Source: Polyodon spathula | Lineage: Eukaryota > Chordata > Actinopteri > Acipenseriformes > Polyodontidae | Direction of reading: 5' to 3' | Assembly: GCF_017654505.1 (NCBI RefSeq) | Contig: NC_054536.1 | Span: forward strand, 29,587,970 to 29,651,969 | DNA length: 64,000 bases | Part shown: one piece after another, positions 46,640 through 58,611 of the stretch | How the letters are laid out: every line of letters begins with the position of its first letter | Numbering within the stretch: the stretch's first letter is position 1 | Notes under the pieces: model-generated | Told to the model about the DNA's origin: nothing | Databases searched by the model: none | Seen by the model: only the letters and a program-made list of their open reading frames with translations | Program-made: the position numbers and the translations under genes

Positions 46640-47460
46640 CATGATCGACAATGACGGTAGAATTGTGTGTTCCAATGTGTGCTGCACAGACACGTTCGCA
46701 GATCGAGCATGAAAGAGGCCCAATCGGGCTGATGCCAGTTGTTGGAGGCAGCTTTCCTGGCTATTTTTTTCTTCTCAATTTCAGCCACTTTCAAAAGTTG
46801 TTACTTCATTGTGAATGGTTGATCTCCACAGAGATCTATCTTAAGTCTTCACTTCCCAGTCGTAGACGTTGCTATTGCACTGAGTCAGTAAGCATTTCAG
46901 TGTGTCCCTGTAACACTTTCACTGTCAACCAACAGAGCATTTTCCGGACTTTAGTTCTCCATAACGATTACGTTTTGGGAGTCATCCATATCATTCATAT
47001 TGAGCACGTGACCTGTCTGTCTCAGTTGAGCCTTGATGAGATGTGTTTCAAGGCCAGTGGTATGAGCTTATTGCAGGACTTAGGTGTTGGGGATTTTGTA
47101 TTGTCATTTAAACATTTTTACTTGACATCTAGGTTTCACAGTCATATAGAAGTGTGGTCAAAGTGAGATCCTGCAAGACTTGAAGCTTCATTGAGAGTTT
47201 GAGACCATGCTCGTTACAAACCCTTATAAACAGCCAAAATTCCTACTAGCTTTATGTATACGAGTGGCATCTCCTTGTCTATGAGCCATTAGATAGGATG
47301 CTACCGAGGTAGGTGAAAGATAGAACTTCCTTCAAGAGGTCTTCGTTTATTGTGCGCTTGGTCTCACTTGTTAATGCCTTACATGTCTTTGGTGCATTAC
47401 TGTTGGTTTGCTGTGGTTGACAGACAGGCCAAATGCTGTTGCTGCTGTCTGAATGCTTTT
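46640..47460 (-). pseudogene. Non-LTR (LINE) reverse transcriptase C-terminal remnant
   Basis: The minus strand reads TATAFGLSVNHSKPTVMHQ (about 47400-47460), LSFTYLGSILSNG (about 47290-47330), RIHKASRNFGCL, TLLYD-like FYMTVKPRC, and near 46680 ICERVCAAHIGTH. This is the familiar AFGL..S..KT.VM.Q, FTYLGS, RI.KAS..FG, LLYGCE, C..C...C..RIG series of a vertebrate non-LTR element, with stops between the pieces. It is not the same family as the elements at 17757 and 62760. The 171-codon plus-strand frame here is a shadow. Confidence 0.78.
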
Positions 47461-47683
47461 CCCTTTTTTAAACTTAATTTTAATAAATTTAAAATAAATC
47501 TTAAGAAAAGACGACATAAAGAACAAATATTGAGAGAGAATTGAGAAAAGTTGACAGACTGAATGGGAATCAACCACTTGATTGTAAAAAAAAAAGGGAA
47601 GAGAGGGTTAAGAGAGTACCATTATAATGACATATTCAAAATTATTACCCAACATACATACCTAAACCTGCATTTACGTATAC

Positions 47684-47692
<9 letters not shown>

Positions 47693-47716
<24 letters not shown>

Positions 47717-47718
47717 TA

Positions 47719-47757
<39 letters not shown>
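47693..47757. repeat. (TA)n microsatellite
   Basis: TA dinucleotides with one TC interruption; adjoins the dispersed repeat that follows. Confidence 0.95.
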
Positions 47758-47759
<2 letters not shown>

Positions 47760-47805
47760 ATATAATCTCCTCTCGAGACTAGACAAAAGCTCTGATTGTA
47801 GCTTT

Positions 47806-48150
47806 TAGTAGGGTGGGTGAAGCAGGCGTCTGGCGATTTTTCCTCTATGGAGACCTCGGCTCAGAGCGCTCTGTGATACTCATGGACTTTGCAGTTTTCA
47901 ACTCGTTGTATAATTAAATACAAAACAGTGAAGCACTATCTGTATTCTGTAGAAGTATAACTACTCTGGTAAACATAAATAAGAATCACAATACTCATAC
48001 ATTGTTTTATTTCTGAAAAAATCAAGCATATTCAAGCTGGTATAAAATGAATACAAATATTAAATTAAAATCAAAAACACATATTTAAGTATAGTACAGT
48101 GATTGAAGAAGACATAACATGTGCAATGCAATTTATTTTTGCTTGTAGTG
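47806..48150 (+). repeat. Dispersed repeat, copy 2 (partner about 5700-6080)
   Basis: Diverged direct copy of 5700-6080: AGTAGGGTGGG, CTCTATGGAG, CATGGACTTTGCAGTTTT, AGAAGTATAACTACTCTGGT, AATCACAATACT, GATTGAAGAAGACATA and CATGTGCA in order. Confidence 0.65.
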
Positions 48151-49874
48151 ATCTTTAAAAAAACGCATCACGGCCGAACCTGCTTTCTGATCAGCGGCTG
48201 AGAAAGATTCCAGACAAACACCAGCATTCTGACAGAGAATAGTAAGGGGGAGCAGAAGATCAGTAGTTATTGTATGGAGTCAGGAATAGAGTTAGTTATT
48301 AATTCTGCTATAAAATGTAAATGGTAAGTTAGATGTACAGATTTTGACGAATGGGTTTCTCATAACTTCATCCTTAATTAAAAAAAAAAAAGTATTTAAT
48401 TAATATGCAATTGACCATTGAAGCGTGTGTGTGTGTCATTAGACTGCCGTTTGAGCTCATATGTCCTATGTATGTTGAATCTTTATTTTTAGACTTAGTA
48501 GTTTTAACATGTAACTCAACTTCAGCAAATGGCCAATTGAATATTAATTAAATACTTATTTTTAACCATCGTTGTTTTAAACTACTAAACTACTAAAAAT
48601 AGCATGATACCAAAGTATAAATATTATGTTAAATATATTTTTAGAAAGTTGCAATTGTGTAACAATTTATGCAAGTTTAAATTAGATTAATATATTAATT
48701 AAAAAAAAAAAGCTTAAATGTATTATTTATATATAAATAATCACAGTATCTACCTTTTCAGTGGTAAATGCACTTAGCCAATCATGTTCTCTACAAATTC
48801 TTAACATGTAAAATATTGTTATGGTGACTATTGACCCCTAAACAAATACTATAACACATATTGCAAAACCGGAATAGTTAGAATTTCTTAACAGACAAAT
48901 AAAAATGCCTTTAAACATGAGCTAATATGTTTTGATCAATTATAAACAAAACCCATGCATTTAAAAAGGATCCATCTCCATTTTATTGCACGGTCACTTA
49001 TGTCCGTGTGCCACGCCTTCCGGGCAATCCTGACGGAGGAAGAGATGCGTATTTAGGGGCAGGCTGTTGCATTAAAAGAGCAACTGACTTTCAATTTAAA
49101 AACACAACCAAGCTTGGAGTAAACTTTTTCTTTGAAAAGTTTAAATATTTTATTGTATTAATTTATTTATTTTTTTAATTCGGAAAGCTAAAGTCATTAC
49201 AGTGCTACACTTAAATCCAAGACTGTCGCTCGGAAAAAACTGTAGCAGGATTTGGTGTGCAAAAAGCATTTTTACACGTTTAAATCATTTCTTTTTTTCT
49301 ATTTTAATTTTAGATATTTTTAAGTTAAGTAAAAACTGATAATATTAACCATTTATTTTTTGTTTGTTGTTGAAATCTAAAATTTCATTTGACCACCAAA
49401 CTTTTAGAAGGGATGCAAGTTTCGCTGATATTTTATCCCACAAGAAACATAAAGGGGTCATAGATACATTAAGGGGCATTGCAGCCTGTAAAATCACATG
49501 TAAAGTGTGCAAATATATTAGTAAAGATAAACATGAAATCCGAAATAAAGAAAAAAAAATGTCTTAAAAAATCTGTCATGCAAGGATAGCAACCTTGTAT
49601 ATGGTAAATTTTGCATAAAATTTACTAAAATAAAATCTGTAGGAGAGACAGGTACATAATTATGTAAAAAAAAAAAAATAAATACAGAACCAGCTGTCAA
49701 ATATAAGTAAATGAACCAATAGTTCAGCAATTTACAAAGAACAGACACACCATGGTTTTAGAAAAAATTTAATTTGATAATATACAATATAGAAGAACAA
49801 AAGAAAATAAATGGATGAACAGACTATATACCAGATGCCTGAAGTTTTAAATAGAAAGGAACAGTAGATCGTTA

Positions 49875-50113
49875 TCGTGAAACACTACTCTTTTGTGCAG
49901 CTATACCAAGACTCATTCAACCGAATCTCAGCACAGTCTGCACGTGAACTAGTTGTGCATTTCCTGTGCCCCCTTTAATCTGCATGTAAAGTGATTGTGC
50001 AATCCCCGTGCCTAAATAGAAAAATACATTTTACTCTGTACACCACTACAATAATACATATAACAGACAACATAAAACACAAAATAAGCACAGGGGCAGG
50101 GTACCCCACCACA
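49875..50113 (-). mobile_element. LTR-like repeat, minus copy (partial)
   Basis: On the minus strand begins TGTGGTGGGGTACCCTGCCC and runs through TTCACGTGCAGACTGTGC; diverged copy of 45155-45540. The 3' part is missing or unrecognisable. Confidence 0.5.
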
Positions 50114-52913
50114 TATCTCCCCCCTTATGCGAAGCACACATGGCCTCAAAGCATGGTACTTGTTTGTTTAGTGTTAGCTGTGTTTTGTTGGTCTGTTTAT
50201 TTTGGCCACTGTGCCTTTTTTTTTTTTGAGTGTTTTGTTTTGTGTTTAAACATTTTATTTAATGCATCTGTGTTGCCAGCGCGTTTACTTACAGTACTGT
50301 GCCTCTGCACATCTGGGTCTGCCTGTTCACATCATGGCTGATGGTTTTCCCTTTGTGGAACACAATTGCCTGAGTTAGAAATGTTTTCCTATGAATTACA
50401 ACTCTGTCATGCTTAAAATTGGCAAATGCTGTATTAATTGCAATGTCAAATTTTAATAAACTAATAAACAACATGGAGGATAATTAATTCCGTGTTTTGA
50501 ATTTTAAAATGGCGCTTTATAAATCTGGTGATACGGAGCAGTATGTTTATTTTCTAACTCAAGTGACATTCCAAATAAGTAATTTTTGGTAGGAAGAAAT
50601 GTATAAAATGCATTAATGTCTTTACAAAATAATTTTCATTTAGGAATATTCTTTTTAAAAACTGTAAATAGGAGCATATTATCAATGATGTCTAGTTGTC
50701 AACCATACAGATTATAAACTGCACTGCACTGTATAGTATCTACTGCTTGAGACCGATGCAGGGGAACATCATGCTTTATTGTAACTGTGTTGTTGCTTGC
50801 AGCTGCTGTAGCTAGCTACGTGCTAGAGGTTGTGTTCCCACCAGTTTAATGTAATCTTAATTGTATAATAAGTAACACTATACAGAGTGTCCCTTTTATT
50901 TTTCACATTTTATTATTTAAAAGCACAGAAAAGTTAACGGTTTTAATACTGACAGAAACATAACCACCCCGTTGCACATCTACACCCCCTGGACTATGTG
51001 TGTGCCGAGCGTGGTTCCTTAATTTGCAATACTTTTGGAGAAACAGGTGTATAAAAAAACTTCTGAGTCATGTCTAAAAACAAAAAGAAAAACATTTTTT
51101 TTCGCCACTTTGTACCTCAAAAATTTTTCAACCAAATGTTTGTTGAGCCTGCCAATCTGACCACACATAAATATTTTCATGTATATTGGTGGGGTTTTAC
51201 CCCCCCCCCCCCTTTGAGCTGGTTAGAAAATCAACTTTAAACAGTACCTTCGTTCAAACCTTATATGTCTGCGTGACTGCTTTGTATACGATATAGAATC
51301 CGTGATTGTAAACATTAAACACTAGCATGTACAGTACTCTTTCAAATAAATGTGATTTGGAATGTGCGGTTCTTAAGAACGGTATTATTGTCATTGCTTG
51401 TGCCTCAGCACCTCTTTCTGTACAAATTAAGCACTGATGCCATGCTAGGCTTTGCCTAGGGTGGCAAATTGCCTGGCACCGGCCCTGCATGCAGCATATT
51501 CAGCACTTTTCTTGGCCAGCAGATCAGTTATGAATGTACGTGATTCATGTTTTTTTAAATTAGATGCAGTTTGCTGTCTTTAAAATACTTTCTCTTTGCC
51601 CTAATACAATGCAGGGTGGCATTGAAAATGTCAGTACCATCACAGTGGGGTATATTTTTTAATGAGATCTAAATACCAATGCCCTCTTCTTCCCCCATAT
51701 ATGTTTTCTCCCAATTCTGCCATTTATAATGAAGATACTGAGGATACATAAATGTAATGTTTTATACCAAGAATGGAGATGGATGAATAACCAACAAGCC
51801 CCTAAAGGTTTGAGTGGGTTGTTTATGAGTAATGAGATAAACACAGCACTCAATGAATGCTCATGGGATGTTCTTTTTATGTAAATGTGTATGAAAAAGA
51901 ATATGTTGAAAGCTAAAATAAACAGATCGGTCAATGAAGTAGACACTTACATGACCAGTCTGTGCTCTATGTGTTCCACCTCGGTATGGTCTAGCTGCAG
52001 TGTAGCAGCAATCAGACCATGTGACCCACAGCAAAGGTACCAGGATGCAGCAGTTCATCTGTAGTGTTGTGTCTGAAATATTTACACATCCTGAATTAGC
52101 ATAAAACAAATTCAAATAAAGAGATAAAAGATTATCTTCACAACAAAAGAGGGCCAACAACTGTAAATAAATCTTAAAACATTTTAGGTATTGCTTAGCT
52201 TTCCTTTGATGAGGTCCAGAAAGTCTTGCGGTTAATTTTCTAATGGGTGGAGCATGTTGATCTTTTTAATCCTGATTTTTTTTTTCATGCTGACTTTTCT
52301 ATAGTGACTGTTCAATGACAGTACAGCATGTCACACAGTCTGCAGCTTTACTTGCTGCATCTTCCCCTAGTAACCAATGTAATCTATGGATTTTATGTTA
52401 CAGAACCTGGACAAAGTTTCTTAATGCTGGTGGCAGTTCAATAAGCATATGATGGGAGTCAATGTTCTTTTAATCACTTTAAAAACATTACATCCATTTT
52501 GTGATGAGATAACAGGAGATCAGTCCCTGATGAGATGGCATTATACTAATTTCTAAATGTCATTTCCAAGATGGTTTCATTCTACTATAATATACTCTCA
52601 ATACAAGCATAAGAGGGTATTAGACAACCTCATGAGTATGCATTGCCACCATGACAACAGCACCCCCCACCCCACCCCACCCCCTTTTTTTAGCCCATGT
52701 TTTAATGGTGATGCAGACAACCCAGCTAATTATGAAGGCCAAAAAATGATAAAAACGGTGGCGATTTCCCATGGAATGACCCGAAGAGGTTGATATAGGT
52801 TTGACTGGATTAATGTTCTTGAGCATTTCAACAGTTAACCCTTTAAACAAATATATAAACAATAAAGATGTACACGTTATGCATTTTCTTGTTGAATTTT
52901 GTCTGTCTCTCAG

Positions 52914-53035
52914 AGTTGAACTCTGGGATTGCATGCAGCTATGAGGAGACAGCGGCCCGTCTGAAGCAGGTCGAGGAGGAGGCGAACAAGGTGTCTGGAC
53001 CCTGGCCAGCTCTGCACATCAATATCAATAACAAG
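52914..53035 (+). CDS. EPB41L4B: EPB41L4B tail exon: coiled E/K segment and NINN motif
   Basis: This 122-bp exon lies between CTCTCAG and GTAATG. It encodes KLNSGIACSYEETAARLKQV, then EEEANKVSGPWPALHININN and K. The pattern YEET...LKQ.E.E......PR..I.ININ is shared with the EPB41L5 tail, so it is a conserved segment of unknown function. Phase 1 in and phase 0 out. Confidence 0.88.
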
Positions 53036-53694
53036 GTAATGAACCGTGCTGGAACCTGCAACAAGCATGATATAATCTGCTGCTTTGAATAACAGATACA
53101 CATTGTCTCTTTGCTTCTATGCGGCCAGCAATGACAGTTTGTTTAATCAGCTGAGTATCTGGCTGGATCACTTTGCTAACCCTTTCATAAACCCTTAACC
53201 GTCTGTACCGTTCCATCGTTCAGTGACTGATCGTAGTTCATTAATTCTGAATGAGAGATGATTTTAAAAAAATAGATGCAATGCCAGATTCATGGGGATG
53301 GTTAATATGTATTATTATTACTGTTAATCACGTGCGAAATCAATTACTTATAAAGTTTGTCAGAATCCCCGTACATCTTATCCTGACTTATAGATGGAAT
53401 TTCATGCAACATAGTAAAGTTGAGATAACCGCAACACATTTTAACATTTAATAGTAGTTCCTGAGTGCAGTTCTTTTTGTGATTTACAATAAGTTAATAG
53501 GTTGTGTGTAGGGTGTCATTTATTGTAACAAATAATTTTGCACAGTTGAGTTCAACTTCACTTTTCAAACCACTCACTTCTAAATTATATTCACTTTACT
53601 ATTTTTTAAACAAGAGACAATCATTTGTATAACAGAAAATACATCCTCAATCGAGCATTCTGTTCGTCTCGTTCAATGACAGATGCACTTTTTA

Positions 53695-53750
<56 letters not shown>
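53695..53750. repeat. (TTA)n microsatellite
   Basis: About 18 TTA units; poly-Leu and poly-Asn frames across it are artefacts. Confidence 0.97.
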
Positions 53751-53751
<1 letters not shown>

Positions 53752-55539
53752 CATCAGTAGTTTTAGTTTTCAAGGTTTTCTGTGAACCCGGTAAGAAGTT
53801 CCCTGACACAGGTTCAAGGAAGTGAGGTTTATAGAGGGTGATTCGGCCTTGCCTAAGTTAGTGTTTTAAAAGTGTTAAAAGGATACTTTGACAAATGTGC
53901 TTCCTCTAGACTAGGCTACTGTTGTCACTATTCTTTACAATATCACCGTATTTAGGGTTGTATTTTTTTCACAGTACAAAATGGCTTATTTCACTGCATT
54001 TCATGGTCTAAAAAATAGGTATTTCAAGATATTTTATGATTTAAACATATTATTTATTAAAGCAGAAAAAATATTGGTCAAAATTGATAATTTTCCCTAG
54101 AGTTATTCTACAACAAATGTCCCTAAATATTTAAATGCTTACCTGAAAAACAGTAAGTGGTAAATTGTAGAATATTTTGTTTTTTTATATCCACCTTATA
54201 AAGATAATTTATTTTTACCATCAGTGAATTAGCATACAAAATAAAAATAAGTAACTGTAAAAATAACAACAGACACGTGAAATGTCCCCTTCTTGTAATG
54301 GACAGAGTGATCTTTATCATAAATATGTTTGATCTTTGATGCAGCTGCAGTCTTTTTCGTTGAAGACATTTTAAAGAAATTCTGCAGCTCAGTGCAAACT
54401 AAACCGGCTGCCAGGTTCCTAAATGCAGTGTAACACAGTGCGTCAACAAGGCAAGCATTTGCTGTGTTTATTTTAAGTCATAATTAATATGTATATTTTC
54501 ACTATTCTTTCAGAAATGAGAATTGTCACATGGAACTACATATTATACGGCAATGGGTAAATTTCACTGAAATCTTAATAACTGTGAATTTATTATTTAA
54601 TTATATAAACTTATTCAATATACAGTTTTTAAAAAACAATAAATACATAAGCAACATGGTAATCAGCTAATACAGGACTGTTTTATTAATTCATTATTTA
54701 TATTGTTTAATTTACATGACACTGCTCACAAAACTGTTATGGGACAAAATTCCAATTTTGCTGGAATAGTTAACTGGCAAGGCAAGTAATGATTTGAGCA
54801 GAAGCGACAATAGAGAATCAGACAGAGCGCAAGTACTGTAATAGAATATTAACCAGAAATTAAATGAAATATTAGGACAATGTATAGGATTCAAGTATCC
54901 CTTTTAATGGTTTAAACTCCTTAACAAGTCTCGCCCGCATGTTAAACAGGATTTGACCATTTTAAAAAAACAACTTTGAGACCTACTCATGATCTCCACA
55001 ATGCAGTGTGTTTTAAAAAAACGAAATAAATAAAAACAAGTAACAATCTGGACAAACAGACCCGGTTTTGCTAATTTGTACAAGGCTAAGTACAGGTAAT
55101 GTTGCTTGTTTGGCATTGTGAGGAGTGGAGAAATGGTTCCAACACTTTATAATGTATCTCCTTCGCAATGACCCACAGCTAATTACCCAGTAATGTGTTT
55201 GTAGATTTTACAAAGCAGTGCAGTCCAGTAAGTAAAGACAGTAGATGAGTGCTATCGACATGACATAAATGTGACCTTTATGAAAGGCAAAGGGTCAGTA
55301 ATTAGTGAAAAACTCCCAGCATAATGAGAATTCATGGATTTGGTGAAGATGACCAAAATGGGGCCCTGTTTTGTGCTCTCTGTTTGGCTTTACCAAATCC
55401 ATGACCACATCTTAGATGGATTCTTCAAATATTTTTACATTACATATATCTTTTGTAACACTGATTCTCATAGAATGTAAGAAAAAAAGCTGGAAGAATC
55501 ATCTGTTTTTTTTTTTTTTTTATCTAGTGCGTACAAATT

Positions 55540-55970
55540 TTAACCCTCTGTGGTACACACCTCAATATATCTAAGATTTTAATTAGTAATTACAGCAGCA
55601 ACAGCTCAGGAGACAATCTACAAGTGGTCCCTACAGACATTTCAGGTTAAATTCTTAAAGCTATTTACTCCAAATCTTCATTAGCACTTTATTTTCCCCA
55701 GAAAGGAAAATGGCACAAAGTGAAATTTAACAAACTTGAAATTAACAACTCAGACATTTAATCTGAGGGTTTGTACTGTAGGTAGTCTTAAACCATTTAT
55801 TTTGTATTTGTTTTAGAATTGCAATTGGTGTTTTTTCCATGAAGAAGAAATTGCTCTACTGAAAATCTGGATATTTGGATTAAATAACTTTATATCAGTG
55901 TGCTTTAACATGGGGACTGTTTATTGCAACTCTTATCCTGAGAAGTGTTACTAAAGTGACCAGGGTTATA
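55540..55970 (+). repeat. Diverged dispersed repeat, copy 2 (possible TTAA MITE)
   Basis: Partner of 44100-44720. It starts near TTAACCCTCTGTGGTACAC, reminiscent of the CCCTTTGYGGTCC ends of the TTAA MITEs, and fades near CCAGGGTTAT. The class is therefore only a guess. Confidence 0.5.
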
Positions 55971-56110
55971 GTGCCAGCAGCAGTCTGTGATCAGGGCCTT
56001 GTTAAATTTGCTCTGAACTGACAAAGGAGTCATTGCAGGAGTTATAATCCAACCTGGAATAAGAAATCTGACAACCTGAGTCAGGAGATCTTCAGATGAT
56101 TGCTTAATTC

Positions 56111-56170
56111 AGGGGTTCCCAAACTGGGGGCCGCAAGATGGTTTTCAGGGGGCTGTTGCACATACAACAA
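56111..56170. repeat. Possible hAT-type transposon end
   Basis: CAGGGGTTCCCAAACTGGGG resembles the CAGGGGTNCCCAAACT ends of old hAT elements; no opposite end found. Confidence 0.35.
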
Positions 56171-56689
56171 AGATTTTCTCCCAAATGTATGTTTGTTTTT
56201 TTCTGGTTCTTGATATAATTTCTTACCCCTACATGAATAAAGTAAACCATACCTCTCCCGCTTACCTTTACAGGCAGGTTTATATTGCATTTCCAGTCAG
56301 ACTGTGTACAACTGAGTATAGTCATTAGAAACCCAGTGGCGGTCATTTTCACGGTTTTTGGTTTTAAAATGCAATTTTCTCCAGTCGTGTAACACATATG
56401 GGGCTGCGCGTTCATGTTGCTTTCTGTCCATATGTATTACATATTCTCACAAAGCATGAAATGCGGGCGTGCAGAAATAAAGGACATATATTACATTATA
56501 CCTAAAAGCCCCGAGAGCAGTCACACTGACAGCCACACAGAAAACAATTCTATCAGATTAATCTGTACTCTCTGCCTGAGTGAATGACTGACTTTTTCTG
56601 TTGTTTTCAATCAGTCTTTTGAAGGCTGGCACCTGCTTGCCAGCTGCACTGCTTTGGTCAGTCGATTAGAATGGGGACTAGTGAAAATA

Positions 56690-57504
56690 AATACCAGAGA
56701 CCGTGGAGTTTTACTACGCAACAAAATATGGAGTTGGTGTTTTGAATCAGATGGCACGTAAGTATTCCGTGAAAGCTGGCTCCCGACGGTGGTCTGTTCA
56801 GGTGTTACAATGTATTGGACCTAGCAGCCATCAACCCCTGGGTACTTTACAAAGAATGCACGGAGAAGAATTACTAAGAAAAGAATATATCTTGCAGTTA
56901 GCACAGGAACTTCGCAAGAAGCATTTGGAACAGAGGGAGACTGCCAAGCTTGTACCCACAGCTGAAGCTGGCAGCACCGTTGAGAACCACAAGATGCCAA
57001 TGCCAGGTTGGCAAGTGCATTAAAAATAAAACTTTGTACATCTGTGCCATGTGCAGAAAGGCAGTGTTGAGAAGCGCCTTATCTGTATTGATTGTGAACA
57101 ACCTTAGACTTAGGTAAAGGAATACCCTTTTGTTGAAAAAAGACAAATAAATTAGACTTTTTTTTTTTTTTTATAACTTCTTGTGCTGTGCGCTTCTGTA
57201 AAATGTTTTTTTTCTAAGTTTATTTATCTACGTTGTTCAGTTGCTTTTGCTCATCTGATAATAAACCGATTGCTGTTGAAACGTAAAAAATGTATTGCTA
57301 TCATTTCAGTTTTATAAATATGTACCGTATGTTGTAACATGATGTCTGTTCAGATGTTTATGATTTCGGTGTACTCAATTAAAAAAAAAGATTACATCCG
57401 TCTATTTCTCCTTTCGTTATACTATTTACAGTGTTTTGAATACAGCCGTCAGAAAGACTGCTGCAGGGCTTCTAGGTATGAGTATATCTCCGGTCCTTCT
57501 AGTG
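56690..57504 (+). pseudogene. piggyBac transposase C-terminal remnant with 3' terminal repeat
   Basis: From about 56703 the frame reads EFYYATKYGVGVLNQMARKY, SVKAGSRRWSVQV, then after a gap LLRKEYILQLAQELRKKHLE. This is the C-terminal third of a piggyBac/PGBD transposase (YN.TK.GVD..DQM.R.YS...RRW). The last catalytic Asp of that motif is Asn here (VLNQM). A frame change near 57000 leads to CQVGKCIKNKTLYICAMCRK, the Cys-rich DNA-binding domain. At 57505-57508 is TTAA preceded by CTCCGGTCCTTCTAGTG, whose complement CACTAGAAGGACCGGAG looks like a piggyBac terminal repeat. The 5' two thirds are absent. Confidence 0.75.
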
Positions 57505-57780
57505 TTAAGTAGCAGTTTCTCAAATGTATGACAGATGAATATTTATGAAAGCAGTAGTACTTCTACCAGTACAAAAAAACAATCTCTTTCACTAAACCTG
57601 GCAAAATCTAAATTTTGGGTGCAGGTCCTTAGTCAGGTTGCCTAATGTCGTAGGAGGCCTTGTGCCAAGAAGGTTCAGGTGGACAAGCTGTGGGCACAAT
57701 AACTATGAGGAGGTATTGGTGACATTCAGGAGTAGAATTCCTTCCCCGTGCTTTTGTTGTTTTCTCAGAACAGCTCAATA

Positions 57781-57781
<1 letters not shown>

Positions 57782-57865
<84 letters not shown>
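57782..57865. repeat. (TA)n microsatellite at the Tc1 insertion point
   Basis: Pure TA dinucleotides ending at the TA target of the Tc1 element. Confidence 0.95.
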
Positions 57866-57871
<6 letters not shown>

Positions 57872-58016
57872 CTATAGAAAGTCTACACCCCCTTTTAAAA
57901 TGTTCACCTTTTGTTGCCTTAAAGCCTGGAATTAATATATAATGAACGTAGATGCCGGCGCTTCAAGAGAATCCGAAATATTTTCAAACATGGGGTGCCT
58001 CGTCTTGGGATATGTG

Positions 58017-58168
58017 TACATATAAATCTCCTCCAAAGTAAAAACTAATGCAGGAGAACTTTCAACAGCAACTCCCGTCTCATGAATCCACAGTCAATAG
58101 AGTTATTATTAAAAAAAAAAAAAAACCTTTTATTATAAATGCATATTTTAAAAGACGGTAGCAAAACC
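58017..58168 (+). repeat. Left arm of nested inverted repeat
   Basis: Pairs with 58372-58517; an A run (about 58112-58126) against a T run is the main length difference. Confidence 0.88.
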
Positions 58169-58371
58169 ACTAACACGTTTCGACCAACAAAAACCTTTTT
58201 GTGCTCTGATGAAGACCTGTTGCATATCCTGTTTGTGATTCAATTAATAATTTGGCATTCTCTTTGTAATTGACTGATGATTCACATTGGTGTGGGTCAT
58301 TGCTCACCTGTAAGATATAATTAATGGAGACCCCTCTCTTGACAAACCTGTTTGTGCTCTGATGAAGACCC

Positions 58372-58517
58372 GTTTTGCTACCGTCTTTTAAAATATGCAT
58401 TTATACTAAAAGTTTTTTTTTTAATAATAACTCTATTGACTGTGGATTCATGAGACAGGAGTTGCTGTCGAAAGTTCTCCTGCATTTGTTTTTACTTTGG
58501 AGGAGATTTATATGTGT
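58372..58517 (-). repeat. Right arm of nested inverted repeat
   Basis: Reverse complement of 58017-58168. Confidence 0.88.
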
Positions 58518-58524
58518 GTGTGTG

Positions 58525-58529
<5 letters not shown>

Positions 58530-58608
<79 letters not shown>
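58530..58608. repeat. (TA)n microsatellite
   Basis: TA dinucleotides at the right edge of the nested element, possibly expanded from its TA-rich end. Confidence 0.95.

Positions 58609-58611
<3 letters not shown>

Larger units (their letters stand above)
43897..52913. other. 9-kb intron: dispersed repeats, LTR-like pair, LINE debris, TA repeat
   Basis: Holds a diverged repeat (about 44100-44720, partner at 55540), LTR-like copies at 45155-45540 and 49875-50113, a minus-strand non-LTR remnant (46640-47460), (TA)n at 47693-47757 and a dispersed repeat (47806-48150). 48150-49870 and 50400-52913 show nothing that I recognise; 51000-51200 has C and A runs only. Confidence 0.6.
57938..58611. mobile_element. 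Inverted-arm element nested in the Tc1 left end (Penelope-like?)
   Basis: Two arms of about 150 bp (58017-58168 and 58372-58517) are near-perfect reverse complements, from TATAAATCTCCTCCAAAGTA to GACGGTAGCAAAAC. The 200-bp spacer carries a direct repeat GTGCTCTGATGAAGACC (about 58201 and 58354). On the minus strand GGTCGAAACGTGTTAGTGG is found next to the left arm. CTGATGA and CGAAAC are the core boxes of hammerhead ribozymes, which occur in the terminal repeats of Penelope-like elements; inverted partial dimers are common for those. Family call is inference. Confidence 0.5.

Noticed and set aside
46651..47166. 171-codon plus-strand open frame
   Set aside because: It lies antisense to a recognisable non-LTR reverse transcriptase remnant and has no domain of its own.
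48960..49140. Possible promoter/LTR (GC-richer block with CCGTGTGCCACGCC and TATTTAGGGG)
   Set aside because: No matching ends or second copy in the window; not enough to call.
53621..53825. Poly-Asn and poly-Leu frames
   Set aside because: Products of the (TTA)n microsatellite.
55332..55404. 13-bp inverted repeat TCATGGATTTGGT with about 47-bp spacing
   Set aside because: Too short to separate from chance in AT-rich sequence.
56104..56415. 103-codon minus-strand open frame
   Set aside because: Overlaps a hAT-like repeat end and shows no family features.
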